Shown here piece by piece: positions 17,357 through 27,277 of a DNA stretch of 64,000 nt. A program made the position numbers and the translations under genes. The stretch lies in the NCBI RefSeq assembly GCF_001434295.1, contig NZ_AZFA01000001.1, forward strand, positions 1-64,000, read 5' to 3'. The notes beneath the pieces are model-generated. The model worked only from the letters and a program-made list of their open reading frames with translations, had not been told where the DNA came from and made no database searches. Each line of letters begins with the position of its first letter. The stretch's first letter is position 1. Source of the stretch: Companilactobacillus versmoldensis DSM 14857 = KCTC 3814 (GTDB lineage Bacteria > Bacillota > Bacilli > Lactobacillales > Lactobacillaceae).

Positions 17357-17683
17357 ATGAAAAAATTTGAAGATTTTGGTCAAAGTGATTACAAAGAAGT
17401 AACTAAGGAAGGGAAATACATTCTATTTTTCTATGCTGACTGGTGCCCAGATTGCAAATTTATCGAACCTAAATTACCCGAATTAGAGCAAGAGTACTCT
17501 GATTTTGAATGGATCAGTTTCAATCGTGATAATAATATGGATACTGCTCGTGAATTAGGTATTATGGGAATTCCTAGCTTTGTTATTATTGAAAATGGTC
17601 AAGAAATTGGTAGACTAGTAAATAAAGACCGTAAGACAAAAGAAGAAGTTGAGACGTTTGTTAACTCGGTAATTAATAAATAA
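17357..17683 (+). CDS. Thioredoxin-like protein (YtpP type)
   Basis: A cytoplasmic thioredoxin-fold protein of 108 residues. The redox motif is WCPDC (about residues 31-35), not the usual WCGPC. The cis-Pro in GIPSF is present near residue 73. The ATG at 17357 follows AGAGGTG; a GTG at 17345 lies inside that binding site. It is followed by ytpR, as ytpP and ytpR are neighbours in Bacillus. It could be a thiol reductase or disulfide sensor; substrate unknown. Confidence 0.88.
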   Translation: MKKFEDFGQSDYKEVTKEGKYILFFYADWCPDCKFIEPKLPELEQEYSDFEWISFNRDNNMDTARELGIMGIPSFVIIENGQEIGRLVNKDRKTKEEVETFVNSVINK

Positions 17684-17703
17684 ATTTGAGTGAGGGCACT
17701 AAC

Positions 17704-18336
17704 TTGTTACTAAGCTTTTATAATCCTGACGTCCTAGGAGACGTCTTAATAGTTGAGTTGGCCAATGATGCCAACGTAAAACAATCCTCTGAAAAAAAGG
17801 GTAATGTTGTCAGAATTTTTAATAATGAAACTAATGAAGCCATTGGTTTCAATTTTTTTGGTCTAGCGCAAGAACTTGACTTAACTGAAAAAGGTCAAAT
17901 GATCTTAGACGCAGCCCAAGTTGATATTTTGAATTCTCACATTAAAGAAGTTGGATTCGACGACACACTTGCAGCTGATGAAACACCTAAGTTCGTCATT
18001 GGTCATGTCGATGAGATGAAAGAACATCCAGATTCTGACCATCTTCACATTACTCAAACAGATGTTGGTTTAGATAAACCTGTTCAAATCGTCTGTGGTG
18101 CACCTAATATCGATCAAGGACAATTAGTTGTTGTTGCTTTGCCTGGTGCTGTGATGCCTACTGGTATGGAGATCTGGCCTGGTGAATTACGAGGTGTAGA
18201 TAGTTATGGGATGATCTGTTCTGCTAAGGAATTGGGAATCCCGAACGCGCCGAAGGCACGAGGGATCTTAGTTTTAAATGACGGAAAACCTGGCAATGCT
18301 TTTGATTTTGTAGCAGCAGAGAAAATGTTCAATTAG
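17704..18336 (+). CDS. ytpR: YtpR-family tRNA-binding domain protein
   Basis: A 210-residue protein with a C-terminal EMAP/tRNA_bind OB-fold like that at the N-terminus of bacterial Phe[22 protein letters not shown], and [16 protein letters not shown]. The N-terminal domain (DUF4479-like) is family-specific. I chose TTG at 17704, 7 bases after GAGGG; a TTG at 17686 would start before the binding site. The role is not established; it probably binds tRNA. It lies between the thioredoxin-like gene and murC. Confidence 0.9.
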   Translation: MLLSFYNPDVLGDVLIVELANDANVKQSSEKKGNVVRIFNNETNEAIGFNFFGLAQELDLTEKGQMILDAAQVDILNSHIKEVGFDDTLAADETPKFVIGHVDEMKEHPDSDHLHITQTDVGLDKPVQIVCGAPNIDQGQLVVVALPGAVMPTGMEIWPGELRGVDSYGMICSAKELGIPNAPKARGILVLNDGKPGNAFDFVAAEKMFN

Positions 18337-18344
18337 GAGTAATT

Positions 18345-19676
18345 ATGGAAAATACAGTTTATCATTTCGTTGGTATCAAAGGTACAGGGATGAGTGCTTT
18401 GGCACTGATCTTAAAAGATCTTGGCTATGAAGTTCAAGGTTCAGATATAGATAAATATACATTCACTCAACGTGGACTTGAACAAGCAGGTATCAAGATT
18501 TTGCCTTTTAATGAAGAAAATATTCATGAAGGTTTGACTGTCATCAAGGGAAATGCATTTGACGATGATCAAGTTGAAATTAGAAAAGCTAAAGATTTAC
18601 ATTTACCAGTAGTGACTTATCCACAAATGGTCGGTAAGTTAGTTTCAGAATATACTTCGATCGGTATCGCTGGTTCACATGGTAAGACTAGTACGACTGG
18701 ACTTTTAGCACATACCTTAAGTGGTATTGCTAAAACTTCTTATTTGATTGGTGATGGTACTGGTAAAGGTGAAAAGGATGCTAAATTCTTTGTCTTCGAA
18801 GCTGACGAATATCGTCGTCACTTCTTAGATTATTCACCAGATTACTTAGTTATCACTAACATTGATTTTGATCATCCAGACTATTTCTTTGGTGGGATCA
18901 ATGATGTCGTTGATGCTTTTGAATCTGAAGCACGTAAGACTAAAAAGGGCATCTTCATTTGGGGCGAGGACAAACATGCTCGCAGTATCAAAGCAGATGC
19001 ACCGATTTATTACTATGGTCTAGAAGAATCAGATGATATCCGAGCTACTAATATTCAACGTACAGTTAAGGGCTCGTCATTTGATGTGTCAATCAAGGGT
19101 GAAAATATTGGTAATTTCCAAGTGCCACTCTTTGGTGAACACAATGTTATGAATTCATTGGCTGTCATCGGTGTTGGTCATATGGAACATCTTGATCACG
19201 CTCTGATCAATCGTGAGTTACAAACATTCAGTGGTGTTAAACGTCGTTTCAGTGAAAAACAAGTTGCTGATATGACTATCATCGATGACTATGCTCATCA
19301 CCCACAAGAAATCAAAGCTACAATTGATGCTGCACGTCAAAAGTACCCTGACAAAGAAGTGATTGCTGTTTTCCAACCACATACTTATACAAGAACATTG
19401 GCTTTAATGGACGATTTTGCTAAGTCACTTGATTTAGCCGACAAAGTTTATTTGACTAATATCTTTGGTTCAATTAGAGAAAAGCATGGCGATATCACAA
19501 GTAAAGACTTAGGTAACAAGATCCACAAAGGTGGAGAGGTCTTGACACTTGAAGACATGTCACCATTATTGGATTACCACAATGCTGTCATGATTTTCAT
19601 GGGGGCAGGAGATGTCCAAAAATATGAAACTGCATATGAACGGATTCTCAGTACTTTGAATCCTAATCAACAATAA
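18345..19676 (+). CDS. murC: UDP-N-acetylmuramate--L-alanine ligase
   Basis: Adds L-Ala to UDP-MurNAc, the first peptide step of peptidoglycan precursor synthesis, in the cytoplasm with ATP. Length 443 residues. The N-terminal Rossmann domain has GIKGTGMS (about 10-17). The ATP loop GSHGKTST is at about 108-115, and DDYAHHP (about 310) is the Mur-ligase signature. It follows ytpR by 8 bases behind TAGGAG. A hairpin with a T-run lies about 70 bases after the stop. Confidence 0.97.
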   Translation: MENTVYHFVGIKGTGMSALALILKDLGYEVQGSDIDKYTFTQRGLEQAGIKILPFNEENIHEGLTVIKGNAFDDDQVEIRKAKDLHLPVVTYPQMVGKLVSEYTSIGIAGSHGKTSTTGLLAHTLSGIAKTSYLIGDGTGKGEKDAKFFVFEADEYRRHFLDYSPDYLVITNIDFDHPDYFFGGINDVVDAFESEARKTKKGIFIWGEDKHARSIKADAPIYYYGLEESDDIRATNIQRTVKGSSFDVSIKGENIGNFQVPLFGEHNVMNSLAVIGVGHMEHLDHALINRELQTFSGVKRRFSEKQVADMTIIDDYAHHPQEIKATIDAARQKYPDKEVIAVFQPHTYTRTLALMDDFAKSLDLADKVYLTNIFGSIREKHGDITSKDLGNKIHKGGEVLTLEDMSPLLDYHNAVMIFMGAGDVQKYETAYERILSTLNPNQQ

Positions 19677-19744
19677 TTTTTAAAATGGAAGATTAAATAA
19701 TTATAGATAAGTTCTGAAAATAATCTTATAATTACATTAGTCTG

Positions 19745-19790
19745 AAAACGAAAGCTATGACAGAGCATATTGTCATAGCTTTTTCGTTTT
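19745..19790 (+). terminator. Terminator after murC or attenuator before the MFS gene
   Basis: AAAACGAAAGCTATGACA at 19745-19762 pairs with 19771-19790, which ends in T-rich sequence. It leaves only 15 bases to the MFS start codon, so any MFS promoter must lie upstream of or inside it. A TATAAT at 19727-19732 is one candidate. The hairpin may thus be in the MFS leader. Confidence 0.75.
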
Positions 19791-19805
19791 AAAAGAGGGA
19801 AGTAT

Positions 19806-21218
19806 ATGAATACAAAAATTTCAACACGAGTGAAATTATCTATTCTGGCAGTCGGATTGTTGACCTTCGTCGGCGTCTTAGTCGAAACATCAATGAACGT
19901 AACTTTTCCAGAATTAAAACAGGAATTGCATGTCAGTCTGGGTACGATCCAATGGTTAACAACTGGATATTTATTATTGACGACCATTGTCATGAGTACC
20001 ACAGCTTATATTTTGAAAAAATTTGACTCCAAAAAAGTTTTTATGTTTGCAGCAACTTTATGTTTTATCGGCACACTGGTTTGTTTGTCAGCCGTTTCTT
20101 TTCCAATTTTGTTGATTGGGCGACTGATTCAAGCCATATCAACTGGTTTAGCTACACCCTTGATGTTCAATTTGATTTTTACTGAGATCCCGTCATCAAG
20201 GCTTGGTGTCTACACTGGACTAGCTAGTGTGATCATCTCTCTAGCACCTGCTTTAGGACCGACCTATGGTGGATTAGTTAATGATATTTGGTCTTGGAGG
20301 GCAATTTTCGTTGGCGTTATTCCAATTATCTTATTCTTGGGTATTTTAGGCTGGTTCACCGTTAGGGGTAAAGCTATCGGTACCGACGGAATTAAATTTG
20401 ATTATTGGAGTGTCATTGGTTTGGCAATTATTTTCTTCATGATTTTATTTACTTTTGATCAAGCTGGAACTAATGGTTGGTTATCACCACAATTTGGTCT
20501 TTGGATCATTGCCTCCATTATCATTATTCTGATATTTAGATACTATAATCGTCGTTCAAAACGACAGATGATCGATTTTTCTATTTTGGAATTACCCATT
20601 TTAAGGTTACGTTTATTTGGCTATTTTTCACTGCAATTTATTAATATCGGATTATCTTTTGTTTTACCGATCTTTGCTCAAACTGTTTTGAGTGCTAACT
20701 CCTCTCAGGCAGGTCTTATGCTCCTGCCGGGCTCTCTGATTGGGGCCATGGTGGGACCATATGCTGGATATTTGTATGATAAAAAGGGTCCAACCGTAAC
20801 ATTACTTATCAGTGGTATCTTGATCACGCTGGGATCATTATCATTTGTTCTAGTTGGAGCAAATTTGACAGTTATTACAATTGGTATTATTTATACAATC
20901 GTCAGAATGGGCTTTAACTTTGGTTTCAGTACTTCACTTTCTGATGGGAGCGTCCAAGTCACTGGTTCTAAGAAATCTGATCAGAATTCTTTATTCAGCA
21001 TGATGCAACAATATGCTGGTTCTCTCGGTACCAATGTTTTGTCAGTAGTAATTTCTGCTGCAGCAATTACCACAGGAACTAATAATAGTGTTATCAATAC
21101 TTTGCTGGGTGCCAAAATTGACTTTGTGATTTTGACGATCTTATCTGCTTTAGTATTATGCTCGATAATTTATGTGTATTTCAAATATAGTAAAAATAAT
21201 GAAGCCGAAAAGTCATAA
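19806..21218 (+). CDS. MFS multidrug efflux transporter, DHA2 (EmrB/QacA/LmrB) type
   Basis: A 470-residue inner-membrane exporter, probably driven by proton antiport. The first membrane helix is followed by the DHA2-like ETSMNVTFP and QWLTTGYLL motifs. Helix 5 carries the antiporter-type ALGPTYGG motif. About 14 membrane segments are visible. RBS GAGGGAAG. The stop lies inside a terminator hairpin. Substrates cannot be predicted; drug export is inferred from family. Confidence 0.88.
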   Translation: MNTKISTRVKLSILAVGLLTFVGVLVETSMNVTFPELKQELHVSLGTIQWLTTGYLLLTTIVMSTTAYILKKFDSKKVFMFAATLCFIGTLVCLSAVSFPILLIGRLIQAISTGLATPLMFNLIFTEIPSSRLGVYTGLASVIISLAPALGPTYGGLVNDIWSWRAIFVGVIPIILFLGILGWFTVRGKAIGTDGIKFDYWSVIGLAIIFFMILFTFDQAGTNGWLSPQFGLWIIASIIIILIFRYYNRRSKRQMIDFSILELPILRLRLFGYFSLQFINIGLSFVLPIFAQTVLSANSSQAGLMLLPGSLIGAMVGPYAGYLYDKKGPTVTLLISGILITLGSLSFVLVGANLTVITIGIIYTIVRMGFNFGFSTSLSDGSVQVTGSKKSDQNSLFSMMQQYAGSLGTNVLSVVISAAAITTGTNNSVINTLLGAKIDFVILTILSALVLCSIIYVYFKYSKNNEAEKS

Positions 21219-21236
21219 AAACTTTTCAGCTTTTTT
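21202..21236 (+). terminator. Terminator overlapping the MFS stop codon
   Basis: The arm at 21202-21212 (AAGCCGAAAAG-type) pairs with ACTTTTCAGCTT at 21221-21232 with one mismatch, followed by T's. The TAA stop at 21216-21218 is in the loop. Confidence 0.75.
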
Positions 21237-21256
21237 GCTTTGAAATTTTCGATAAC

Positions 21257-21285
21257 TGTTAACAAAGGCTCGTTTTTGGTAAAAT
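21257..21285 (+). promoter_or_regulatory. Promoter of the polA operon
   Basis: Extended -10 TGGTAAAAT at 21277-21285, with a weak -35-like TGTTAA at 21257-21262 (17-base spacing). It is the only promoter-like element seen before the polA-to-dnaI block. Confidence 0.5.
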
Positions 21286-21320
21286 AGATAATGATTAACT
21301 GCGGTTTAATGGGAGAAAAT

Positions 21321-23978
21321 ATGACTGAAAATAAAAAATTACTATTAATTGATGGTAACAGTGTGTCATTTAGAGCATTTTTTGCGATGCATAATGTTTT
21401 AGATAAATTTATTTCTGGTGACGGTGTTCACACTAACGCCTTATATGCCTTTAATAATATGCTCGAAATCATCCTTAAAGAAGAAAAACCAACTCATGCC
21501 TTAGTTGCGTTTGATGCTGGTAAGACAACTTTTAGAACCAAGATGTATTCAGAATATAAAGGTGGACGTGCCAAAACTCCACCAGAATTATTAGAACAAT
21601 TACCTTTGATCAAAGAGTTATTGAACCTTCGTGGAATCAAGACCTATGAATTAAAGGATTTTGAAGCTGACGATATCATTGGAACACTTTCAAAAGAAGG
21701 CGAAAAAGATGATATGGATGTCACTGTCATTACTGGTGACCGGGATCTTACCCAATTGACAACGAAAAAAGTCACTGTTCGAGTCAATGTCAAAGGTGTC
21801 ACTGAAACAGAATCCTATACTCCCGAACATGTCAAAGAAAAACTAGGTATTGATCCTAACCAAATCATTGATATGAAGGGCTTGATGGGTGATAACTCTG
21901 ACCATTACCCAGGTGTTGAAAAGGTCGGAGAAAAGACCGCTGTTAAATTGCTCAATCAATATGACAGTATGGACGGTATTTATGACAATATTGATGACAT
22001 GAAAAAGAGTAAATTAAAGGAACATTTGATCAATGATAAGGATCAAGCCTTCTTGAGTCGTAAATTAGCTACGATCGATACTGATGCACCGATCGAGGTT
22101 AAAATGGGCGACCTTGAATATCAAGGTGACAATCAAGAGCAATTGATCAGATTTTATCAAAAGATGAGTTTCAATTCGTTTCTCGAAAGAATGGACGTTG
22201 ACACCGATACGAATGTTTCTGACTTAGCTGAGATTGAATATTCGCTGTTAGATGAAAAAGCCCTTAAACAAATCGTTTCTGACACAGGTGTTCAGACTGT
22301 AATCGTTGAAAGTCTGGGTGAGAATTATCATACGACACCAATTATCGGTCTAGCTGTTGAAAGTGGCGATAAGTATTACGCAACTGATGATGTTGGAATT
22401 TTAGAGAACCAAGATTTCAAGGATTGGCTAGCTGACAAGTCCAAAGAAAAATACGTTTTCGACTATAAGAAGACGATTGCCCTATTAGACCGCTATGGCT
22501 GCAAGATTGATGGTGTAACCTTTGACATGTTGCTGGTAGCCTACTTACTAGATACAAATGATAGTAAGCAAGATATTGGCCTGGTTGCTCAAAATTACGG
22601 TCATAATTTGCCTACAGAAGACGAGTTCTACGGAAAAGGTGCCAAAAAGGCAATTCCAACTGATACTGACAAATTGTTGAATTACTTAGCTCAACAAGCA
22701 CAAGTTATCGTCAGTTTACATGACAAGATGATGGCTGAATTGAAAGATAATGATCAAGATAGCTTGTATGACGAGATTGAGTTACCATTGACAATCGTTT
22801 TGTCAGATATGGAACTTCAAGGTGTGACTGTTCAAGCATCTAAGTTAAAGGAAATGGAAAATTCTTTTGCCCAAAGATTATCTGACATTGAAAAGAGTAT
22901 CTATGCAGCTGCAGGCGAAGAGTTCAATATCAATTCGCCAAAACAATTGGGTGTCATTTTATTCGAAAAATTAAAATTACCAGTTATCAAAAAGACCAAG
23001 ACTGGCTATTCTACAGCGGTCGATGTCCTTGAAAAATTAAAGGATAAATCGCCGGTGGTTCAACAAATTTTGGATTATCGTCAAATTTCAAAGATCAATT
23101 CAACTTATGCGGTTGGTTTGCAGAAATTCATTCAACCGGATAATAAGATCCATACGATCTATCAACAAACTTTGACGCAAACTGGTCGTTTGTCTTCAAT
23201 TGAACCTAATTTGCAAAATATCCCAATCAGAATCGATGAAGGTCGTCAGATCAGAAAGGCCTTTGTTCCTCAACATGAGAATTGGGAAATGTTCTCAGCC
23301 GATTACTCACAAGTTGAATTGCGGGTCTTAGCTCACATTTCTGGCGATGAGCACATGCAAGAAGCCTTTAAAGAAGATTATGATATTCATGCTCACACTG
23401 CCATGCGGATCTTTGGATTAAATAGCACTGATGACGTGACACCAAATATGCGTCGCCAAGCTAAGGCTACTAATTTTGGGATCGTTTATGGTATCAGTGA
23501 TTATGGTTTGTCTCAAAATATTGGTATCACACGTAAAGAAGCAGCTAAGTTTATTGAGAGTTACTTTGAACAATATCCCGGTGTAAAAAAATATATGGAT
23601 GACATTGTTAAATTTGCTCGTGAGAATGGTTATGTTGAAACGATCATGCATCGCCGTCGTTACTTACCTGATATTCATGCCAAGAATTTTGCCCAAAGAA
23701 ACTTTGCCCAAAGAACAGCCATGAATACACCAATCCAGGGTAGTGCTGCTGATATCATTAAAGTTGCGATGATCAATATGCAAAAGAAACTCAAGCAAGA
23801 AAATCTTCAAGCTAATTTATTATTACAAGTACATGATGAAATGATTTTTGAAGCACCTAAGTCAGAAATCGAAACTCTAGAAAAAATAGTTCCAAGTGTC
23901 ATGGATTCCGCTGTTAAACTAGATGTTCCACTGAAAGTTGAGTCAGCACACGGTAAGACATGGTATGAAGCTAAATAA
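21321..23978 (+). CDS. polA: DNA polymerase I
   Basis: Repair and Okazaki-fragment-processing polymerase, 885 residues. The N-terminal 5'-3' exonuclease domain (about 1-290) has EADDIIGTL and TGDRDLTQL. The middle 3'-5' exonuclease-like domain lacks the catalytic acidic motifs, as in many Firmicutes. The C-terminal polymerase domain has DYSQVELR (motif A), the O-helix RRQAKATNFGIVYG and QVHDE (motif C). I chose ATG at 21321 behind GGGAG; a longer reading from 21291 is unsupported. mutM, coaE and nrdR follow closely. Confidence 0.97.
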   Translation: MTENKKLLLIDGNSVSFRAFFAMHNVLDKFISGDGVHTNALYAFNNMLEIILKEEKPTHALVAFDAGKTTFRTKMYSEYKGGRAKTPPELLEQLPLIKELLNLRGIKTYELKDFEADDIIGTLSKEGEKDDMDVTVITGDRDLTQLTTKKVTVRVNVKGVTETESYTPEHVKEKLGIDPNQIIDMKGLMGDNSDHYPGVEKVGEKTAVKLLNQYDSMDGIYDNIDDMKKSKLKEHLINDKDQAFLSRKLATIDTDAPIEVKMGDLEYQGDNQEQLIRFYQKMSFNSFLERMDVDTDTNVSDLAEIEYSLLDEKALKQIVSDTGVQTVIVESLGENYHTTPIIGLAVESGDKYYATDDVGILENQDFKDWLADKSKEKYVFDYKKTIALLDRYGCKIDGVTFDMLLVAYLLDTNDSKQDIGLVAQNYGHNLPTEDEFYGKGAKKAIPTDTDKLLNYLAQQAQVIVSLHDKMMAELKDNDQDSLYDEIELPLTIVLSDMELQGVTVQASKLKEMENSFAQRLSDIEKSIYAAAGEEFNINSPKQLGVILFEKLKLPVIKKTKTGYSTAVDVLEKLKDKSPVVQQILDYRQISKINSTYAVGLQKFIQPDNKIHTIYQQTLTQTGRLSSIEPNLQNIPIRIDEGRQIRKAFVPQHENWEMFSADYSQVELRVLAHISGDEHMQEAFKEDYDIHAHTAMRIFGLNSTDDVTPNMRRQAKATNFGIVYGISDYGLSQNIGITRKEAAKFIESYFEQYPGVKKYMDDIVKFARENGYVETIMHRRRYLPDIHAKNFAQRNFAQRTAMNTPIQGSAADIIKVAMINMQKKLKQENLQANLLLQVHDEMIFEAPKSEIETLEKIVPSVMDSAVKLDVPLKVESAHGKTWYEAK

Positions 23979-23993
23979 TTGTAGGTGAAATAA

Positions 23994-24821
23994 ATGCCAG
24001 AAATGCCAGAAGTTGAAACTGTTCGTCGTGGTTTGATCGACCAAGTAAAGGGTAAAAGGATCACTGATATTGAGATCCGTTATCAAAATTTGATCACTGG
24101 GGATGTTAATGAATTCGTTGAGACTGTTAAAAACTCAGTGATCGAAGACATTGGTCGTCGAGCTAAATTTTTATTGATCCATTTAGATAATGGATACACT
24201 ATCATCAGTCATTTGCGAATGGAAGGTAAGTACAAGGTTTCTAGTGATGTGAATGCAATTGACAAGCATTCGCATGCGATTTTCAGTTTAGATGATGGTC
24301 AAATGTTGATTTACAATGATGTCCGTAAATTTGGACGGATGCAGTTGTGGCCTACAGATCGTTTGTTTGAGAATAAATCATTGAAAAAATTAGGACCCGA
24401 GCCTTTATCTGATGAATTCACTTTTGAAAATATCAAACCTCGGGTCATCAAGCACCGAAAAGATATTAAGACTGTTTTGTTGGATCAATCAGTCATGAGC
24501 GGTTTGGGCAATATTTATGTTGACGAAGTCCTCTGGCAAGCAAAGATCCATCCGGAAACTCCTGCTAACCATTTGACAGATGAAGATATAAAAATTATTA
24601 TCAAGCATGCTAATGACGAGATTCGTCTGGCTATTCAATCCGGAGGTTCAACAGTTAGGTCGTATTTGGATGCCAATGGTCATAAAGGAAATATGCAAGA
24701 TCGTCTGCAAGTTTATGGCAAAGAGGGATTGCCTTGTCCAAGGTGCCAGACAACAATTGAAAAAATCAAGGTTGGTGGTCGTGGGACTCACTTTTGCCCT
24801 CATTGCCAAGTGGTCAAATGA
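23994..24821 (+). CDS. mutM: Formamidopyrimidine-DNA glycosylase
   Basis: Removes oxidised purines such as 8-oxoguanine and cleaves the abasic site; 275 residues. The N-terminus MPEMPEVETV supplies the catalytic Pro2 and Glu3. HLRMEGKY holds the active-site Lys. The C-terminal zinc finger has four Cys (CPRC and CPHC). It lies 15 bases after polA behind TAGGTGA. Its TGA overlaps the coaE ATG, so the two are coupled. Confidence 0.96.
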   Translation: MPEMPEVETVRRGLIDQVKGKRITDIEIRYQNLITGDVNEFVETVKNSVIEDIGRRAKFLLIHLDNGYTIISHLRMEGKYKVSSDVNAIDKHSHAIFSLDDGQMLIYNDVRKFGRMQLWPTDRLFENKSLKKLGPEPLSDEFTFENIKPRVIKHRKDIKTVLLDQSVMSGLGNIYVDEVLWQAKIHPETPANHLTDEDIKIIIKHANDEIRLAIQSGGSTVRSYLDANGHKGNMQDRLQVYGKEGLPCPRCQTTIEKIKVGGRGTHFCPHCQVVK

Positions 24822-25411
24822 GTCGGGTCTATGGCTTGACCGGGGGAATTGCGAGTGGTAAAACAACCGTTTTAGATATTTTTAAAAAAAATGGTTGTAA
24901 AACATATGACGCTGATCAAGTTGCTCGACAAGTGGTAGTTCCTGGTTCAGTTGGTCTCAGGGAGATCACTAAACAATTCAGTAAGCATATTTTGTCGACA
25001 GATGGTTCATTAGATCGTAAAAAACTTGGTCGGATAGTTTTTTCTGATCGTCGCCAATTGCGGAAACTTACAGGGATAACGGGACTACTGATCCGCAAGC
25101 AGATCCTCAAAATGATTAGTGACATGAAAAAAGACCCCGATCCTGTGATCAATATTTTTGAAATACCGTTATTATTTGAAGGTAAGTATCAATCATATTT
25201 TGATGCAACGATATCGATTTATTTAGATCCACAGATTCAGCTAAAACGTTTGATGAAACGGAATAATTTAGATGAAGTGGCCGCTAAAAAGAAAATCGAG
25301 AGTCAAATGTCGATGGATCAAAAAAGGTTGCTGGCTGATTTTTCCATCGATAATTCACAAGATTTAACACATTTGGAAACTGAAATATTACAATTATTAA
25401 AGAAACTTTAG
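24818..25411 (+). CDS. coaE: Dephospho-CoA kinase
   Basis: Phosphorylates dephospho-CoA in the last step of coenzyme A synthesis; 197 residues, cytoplasmic. P-loop GGIASGKTT lies near residues 8-16; YDADQVAR and the LLFEGK region fit the family. ATG at 24818 overlaps the mutM stop (ATGA). An earlier start inside mutM is not needed. nrdR follows 20 bases later. Confidence 0.93.
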   Translation: MSRVYGLTGGIASGKTTVLDIFKKNGCKTYDADQVARQVVVPGSVGLREITKQFSKHILSTDGSLDRKKLGRIVFSDRRQLRKLTGITGLLIRKQILKMISDMKKDPDPVINIFEIPLLFEGKYQSYFDATISIYLDPQIQLKRLMKRNNLDEVAAKKKIESQMSMDQKRLLADFSIDNSQDLTHLETEILQLLKKL

Positions 25412-25431
25412 TGTAGAAAAGAGGAACGCTT

Positions 25432-25911
25432 ATGATCTGTCCACATTGTCACCATGATTCATCAAAAGTTGTTGATAGCCGTCCCAGTGATGAGGGGCGT
25501 GCTATTAGAAGAAGAAGAGAATGTGAATACTGCGGTACGCGTTTTACCACCTTTGAAAGGATCGAGAAATCGCCACTGCTAGTTATTAAGAAAAATGGCA
25601 ATCGTGAGGAGTTCCGCCGTGAAAAATTGCTGCGCGGACTTGTTCGAGCAGCTGAAAAACGTCCAGTTACGATGGATCAGATGAATGCCATTGTTGATAA
25701 GGTAGAAAATGAGATCCGGGCAACTGGAGAAAATGAAGTCAAATCGCAAGATATTGGTGAGCATGTGATGAAGGAATTGGCTGATGTCGACGATGTTACC
25801 TATATTAGATTTGCTAGTGTTTACCGTGAATTCAAGGATATGAGTGGATTTATGAACGAAGTCCAGGAAATGATGGCAAACGACAAAAAAGATAAGAAAA
25901 ACGATAAATAA
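25432..25911 (+). CDS. nrdR: Transcriptional repressor NrdR
   Basis: A nucleotide-sensing repressor of ribonucleotide reductase genes, 159 residues. The zinc ribbon has Cys3, Cys6, Cys31 and Cys34. An ATP-cone domain follows from about residue 49 (LVIKKNGNREEF). The C-terminal tail is Lys/Asp-rich. It is part of the polA-mutM-coaE-nrdR-dnaB-dnaI block, which joins dNTP supply with replication start. Confidence 0.97.
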   Translation: MICPHCHHDSSKVVDSRPSDEGRAIRRRRECEYCGTRFTTFERIEKSPLLVIKKNGNREEFRREKLLRGLVRAAEKRPVTMDQMNAIVDKVENEIRATGENEVKSQDIGEHVMKELADVDDVTYIRFASVYREFKDMSGFMNEVQEMMANDKKDKKNDK

Positions 25912-25922
25912 GGAGGAGCAGT

Positions 25923-27275
25923 GTGCCAAATTTCAACGATAATAACTTAACACCATTAACTGGATTTTGGTGCCTGCCAATGGGACGTTTTACTGACTAT
26001 GATCGGGAGGTTTTGACGGATATTTATTTGCCGTTGATTGGGCCTTCAGCATTTGCACTTTATCAGTTGTTATGGCAAAAGGTGCCTAATAAAGAGATCG
26101 TGACCGATCGAGAAAGCCATACTGTTCTATTATCAGAGCTTGGTATTGATACTCGGGAGTTTTATGAGGCACGGATCAAACTTGAAGCCATGAGTCTGAT
26201 AAGGACTTATGAGAAACACGATGAGCTTGGTGATTATTTAATTTATCAGTTGATCGAACCGCAAAGTCCAAGTCAATTTATCAATGATAATATTTTGAGT
26301 ATTTTCTTATTAGAAAATATTGGTGAAACTCAATATAATAAAATAGTTGCTAAGTATTCACAAAAGCTGACAGTTTTAGAAAATTCACATGAGATTTCCA
26401 AGGTTTTCTCAGATATATATCATATTTCAAGTAAAGTAAACGCGCCTCCAGCAACTATCACTGAGTCACAAGAAGGTTTTCCTCAGAATAAAAGGGCCAC
26501 TGGTCCTAAAACTGAGTCAGTAGTTAATAATGATTTGGATTATGAATTGATCGGGAATATAGTTGCTCGGTCTGCCAAAGTTACACGGGAAGATTTAACT
26601 AAAAATCAAAAATTGATCAATGATTTACATACTCTTTATGGTTTGAACGAAGTTAATTTAGGAAATGCGATTGCAAAATCAACTAGTTTGATCACCAATC
26701 AAATTGATCCAGTGGCTTTGCAGAATCTTGTTGAGCAACATTACGAAAGAAAAGTTAATATTGGCACCCGAGTTGCTAGTGAGCCTCTACAAAAAGCAGA
26801 TGGCAACTTTGACAAAAATGATCCCCAATCCGTGTTGCTTTATCGAGCTAAAACCACTAGTCCAGCGGACTTTTTAGCTGAGGAGCAGCATCAAAACAAC
26901 AATGCACCAGGACTAGTTGAGTCAAGGGCATTACGGACAATGAACAGTCGTTCAGTCTTATCTGCGCCAGTACTGAATATTTTGATTCATTATGTTTTAC
27001 AGTCATCGCCGACTTTGACTTTGCCACTGATGGAGACGATGGCTAATGATTGGCGACGTCATGATGTCAAAACACCTGAAGATGCTTTGAAACGAATCGA
27101 GGAACATCAAAATCGTCCCCGTGGTAATTCTCGTAATTTCAACGGTCCTAAGAAGGTCGAGCAATCGACTGATTGGAGCAAGGTCAAGAGTCAACAGGTC
27201 GATAATGGCAATGAAGCTGAAGCAGAAAAGAAACGCCAAGAAATGCTTCGTAATTTAAGAAATAAGGGTAAATAA
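25923..27275 (+). CDS. dnaB: Replication initiation and membrane attachment protein DnaB
   Basis: A primosome protein of low-GC Gram-positives, 450 residues, that helps DnaI load the replicative helicase at oriC and stalled forks. An N-terminal winged-helix-like DnaB domain runs to about residue 130. A DnaB/DnaD-like (DDBH2) region lies at about 340-400 (VLNILIHYVL, WRRHDVKTPEDAL). The C-terminus is charged. GTG start at 25923, with AAGGAGGAG just upstream. dnaI follows 2 bases after its stop. Not the DnaB helicase of E. coli. Confidence 0.93.
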   Translation: MPNFNDNNLTPLTGFWCLPMGRFTDYDREVLTDIYLPLIGPSAFALYQLLWQKVPNKEIVTDRESHTVLLSELGIDTREFYEARIKLEAMSLIRTYEKHDELGDYLIYQLIEPQSPSQFINDNILSIFLLENIGETQYNKIVAKYSQKLTVLENSHEISKVFSDIYHISSKVNAPPATITESQEGFPQNKRATGPKTESVVNNDLDYELIGNIVARSAKVTREDLTKNQKLINDLHTLYGLNEVNLGNAIAKSTSLITNQIDPVALQNLVEQHYERKVNIGTRVASEPLQKADGNFDKNDPQSVLLYRAKTTSPADFLAEEQHQNNNAPGLVESRALRTMNSRSVLSAPVLNILIHYVLQSSPTLTLPLMETMANDWRRHDVKTPEDALKRIEEHQNRPRGNSRNFNGPKKVEQSTDWSKVKSQQVDNGNEAEAEKKRQEMLRNLRNKGK

Positions 27276-27277
27276 CT

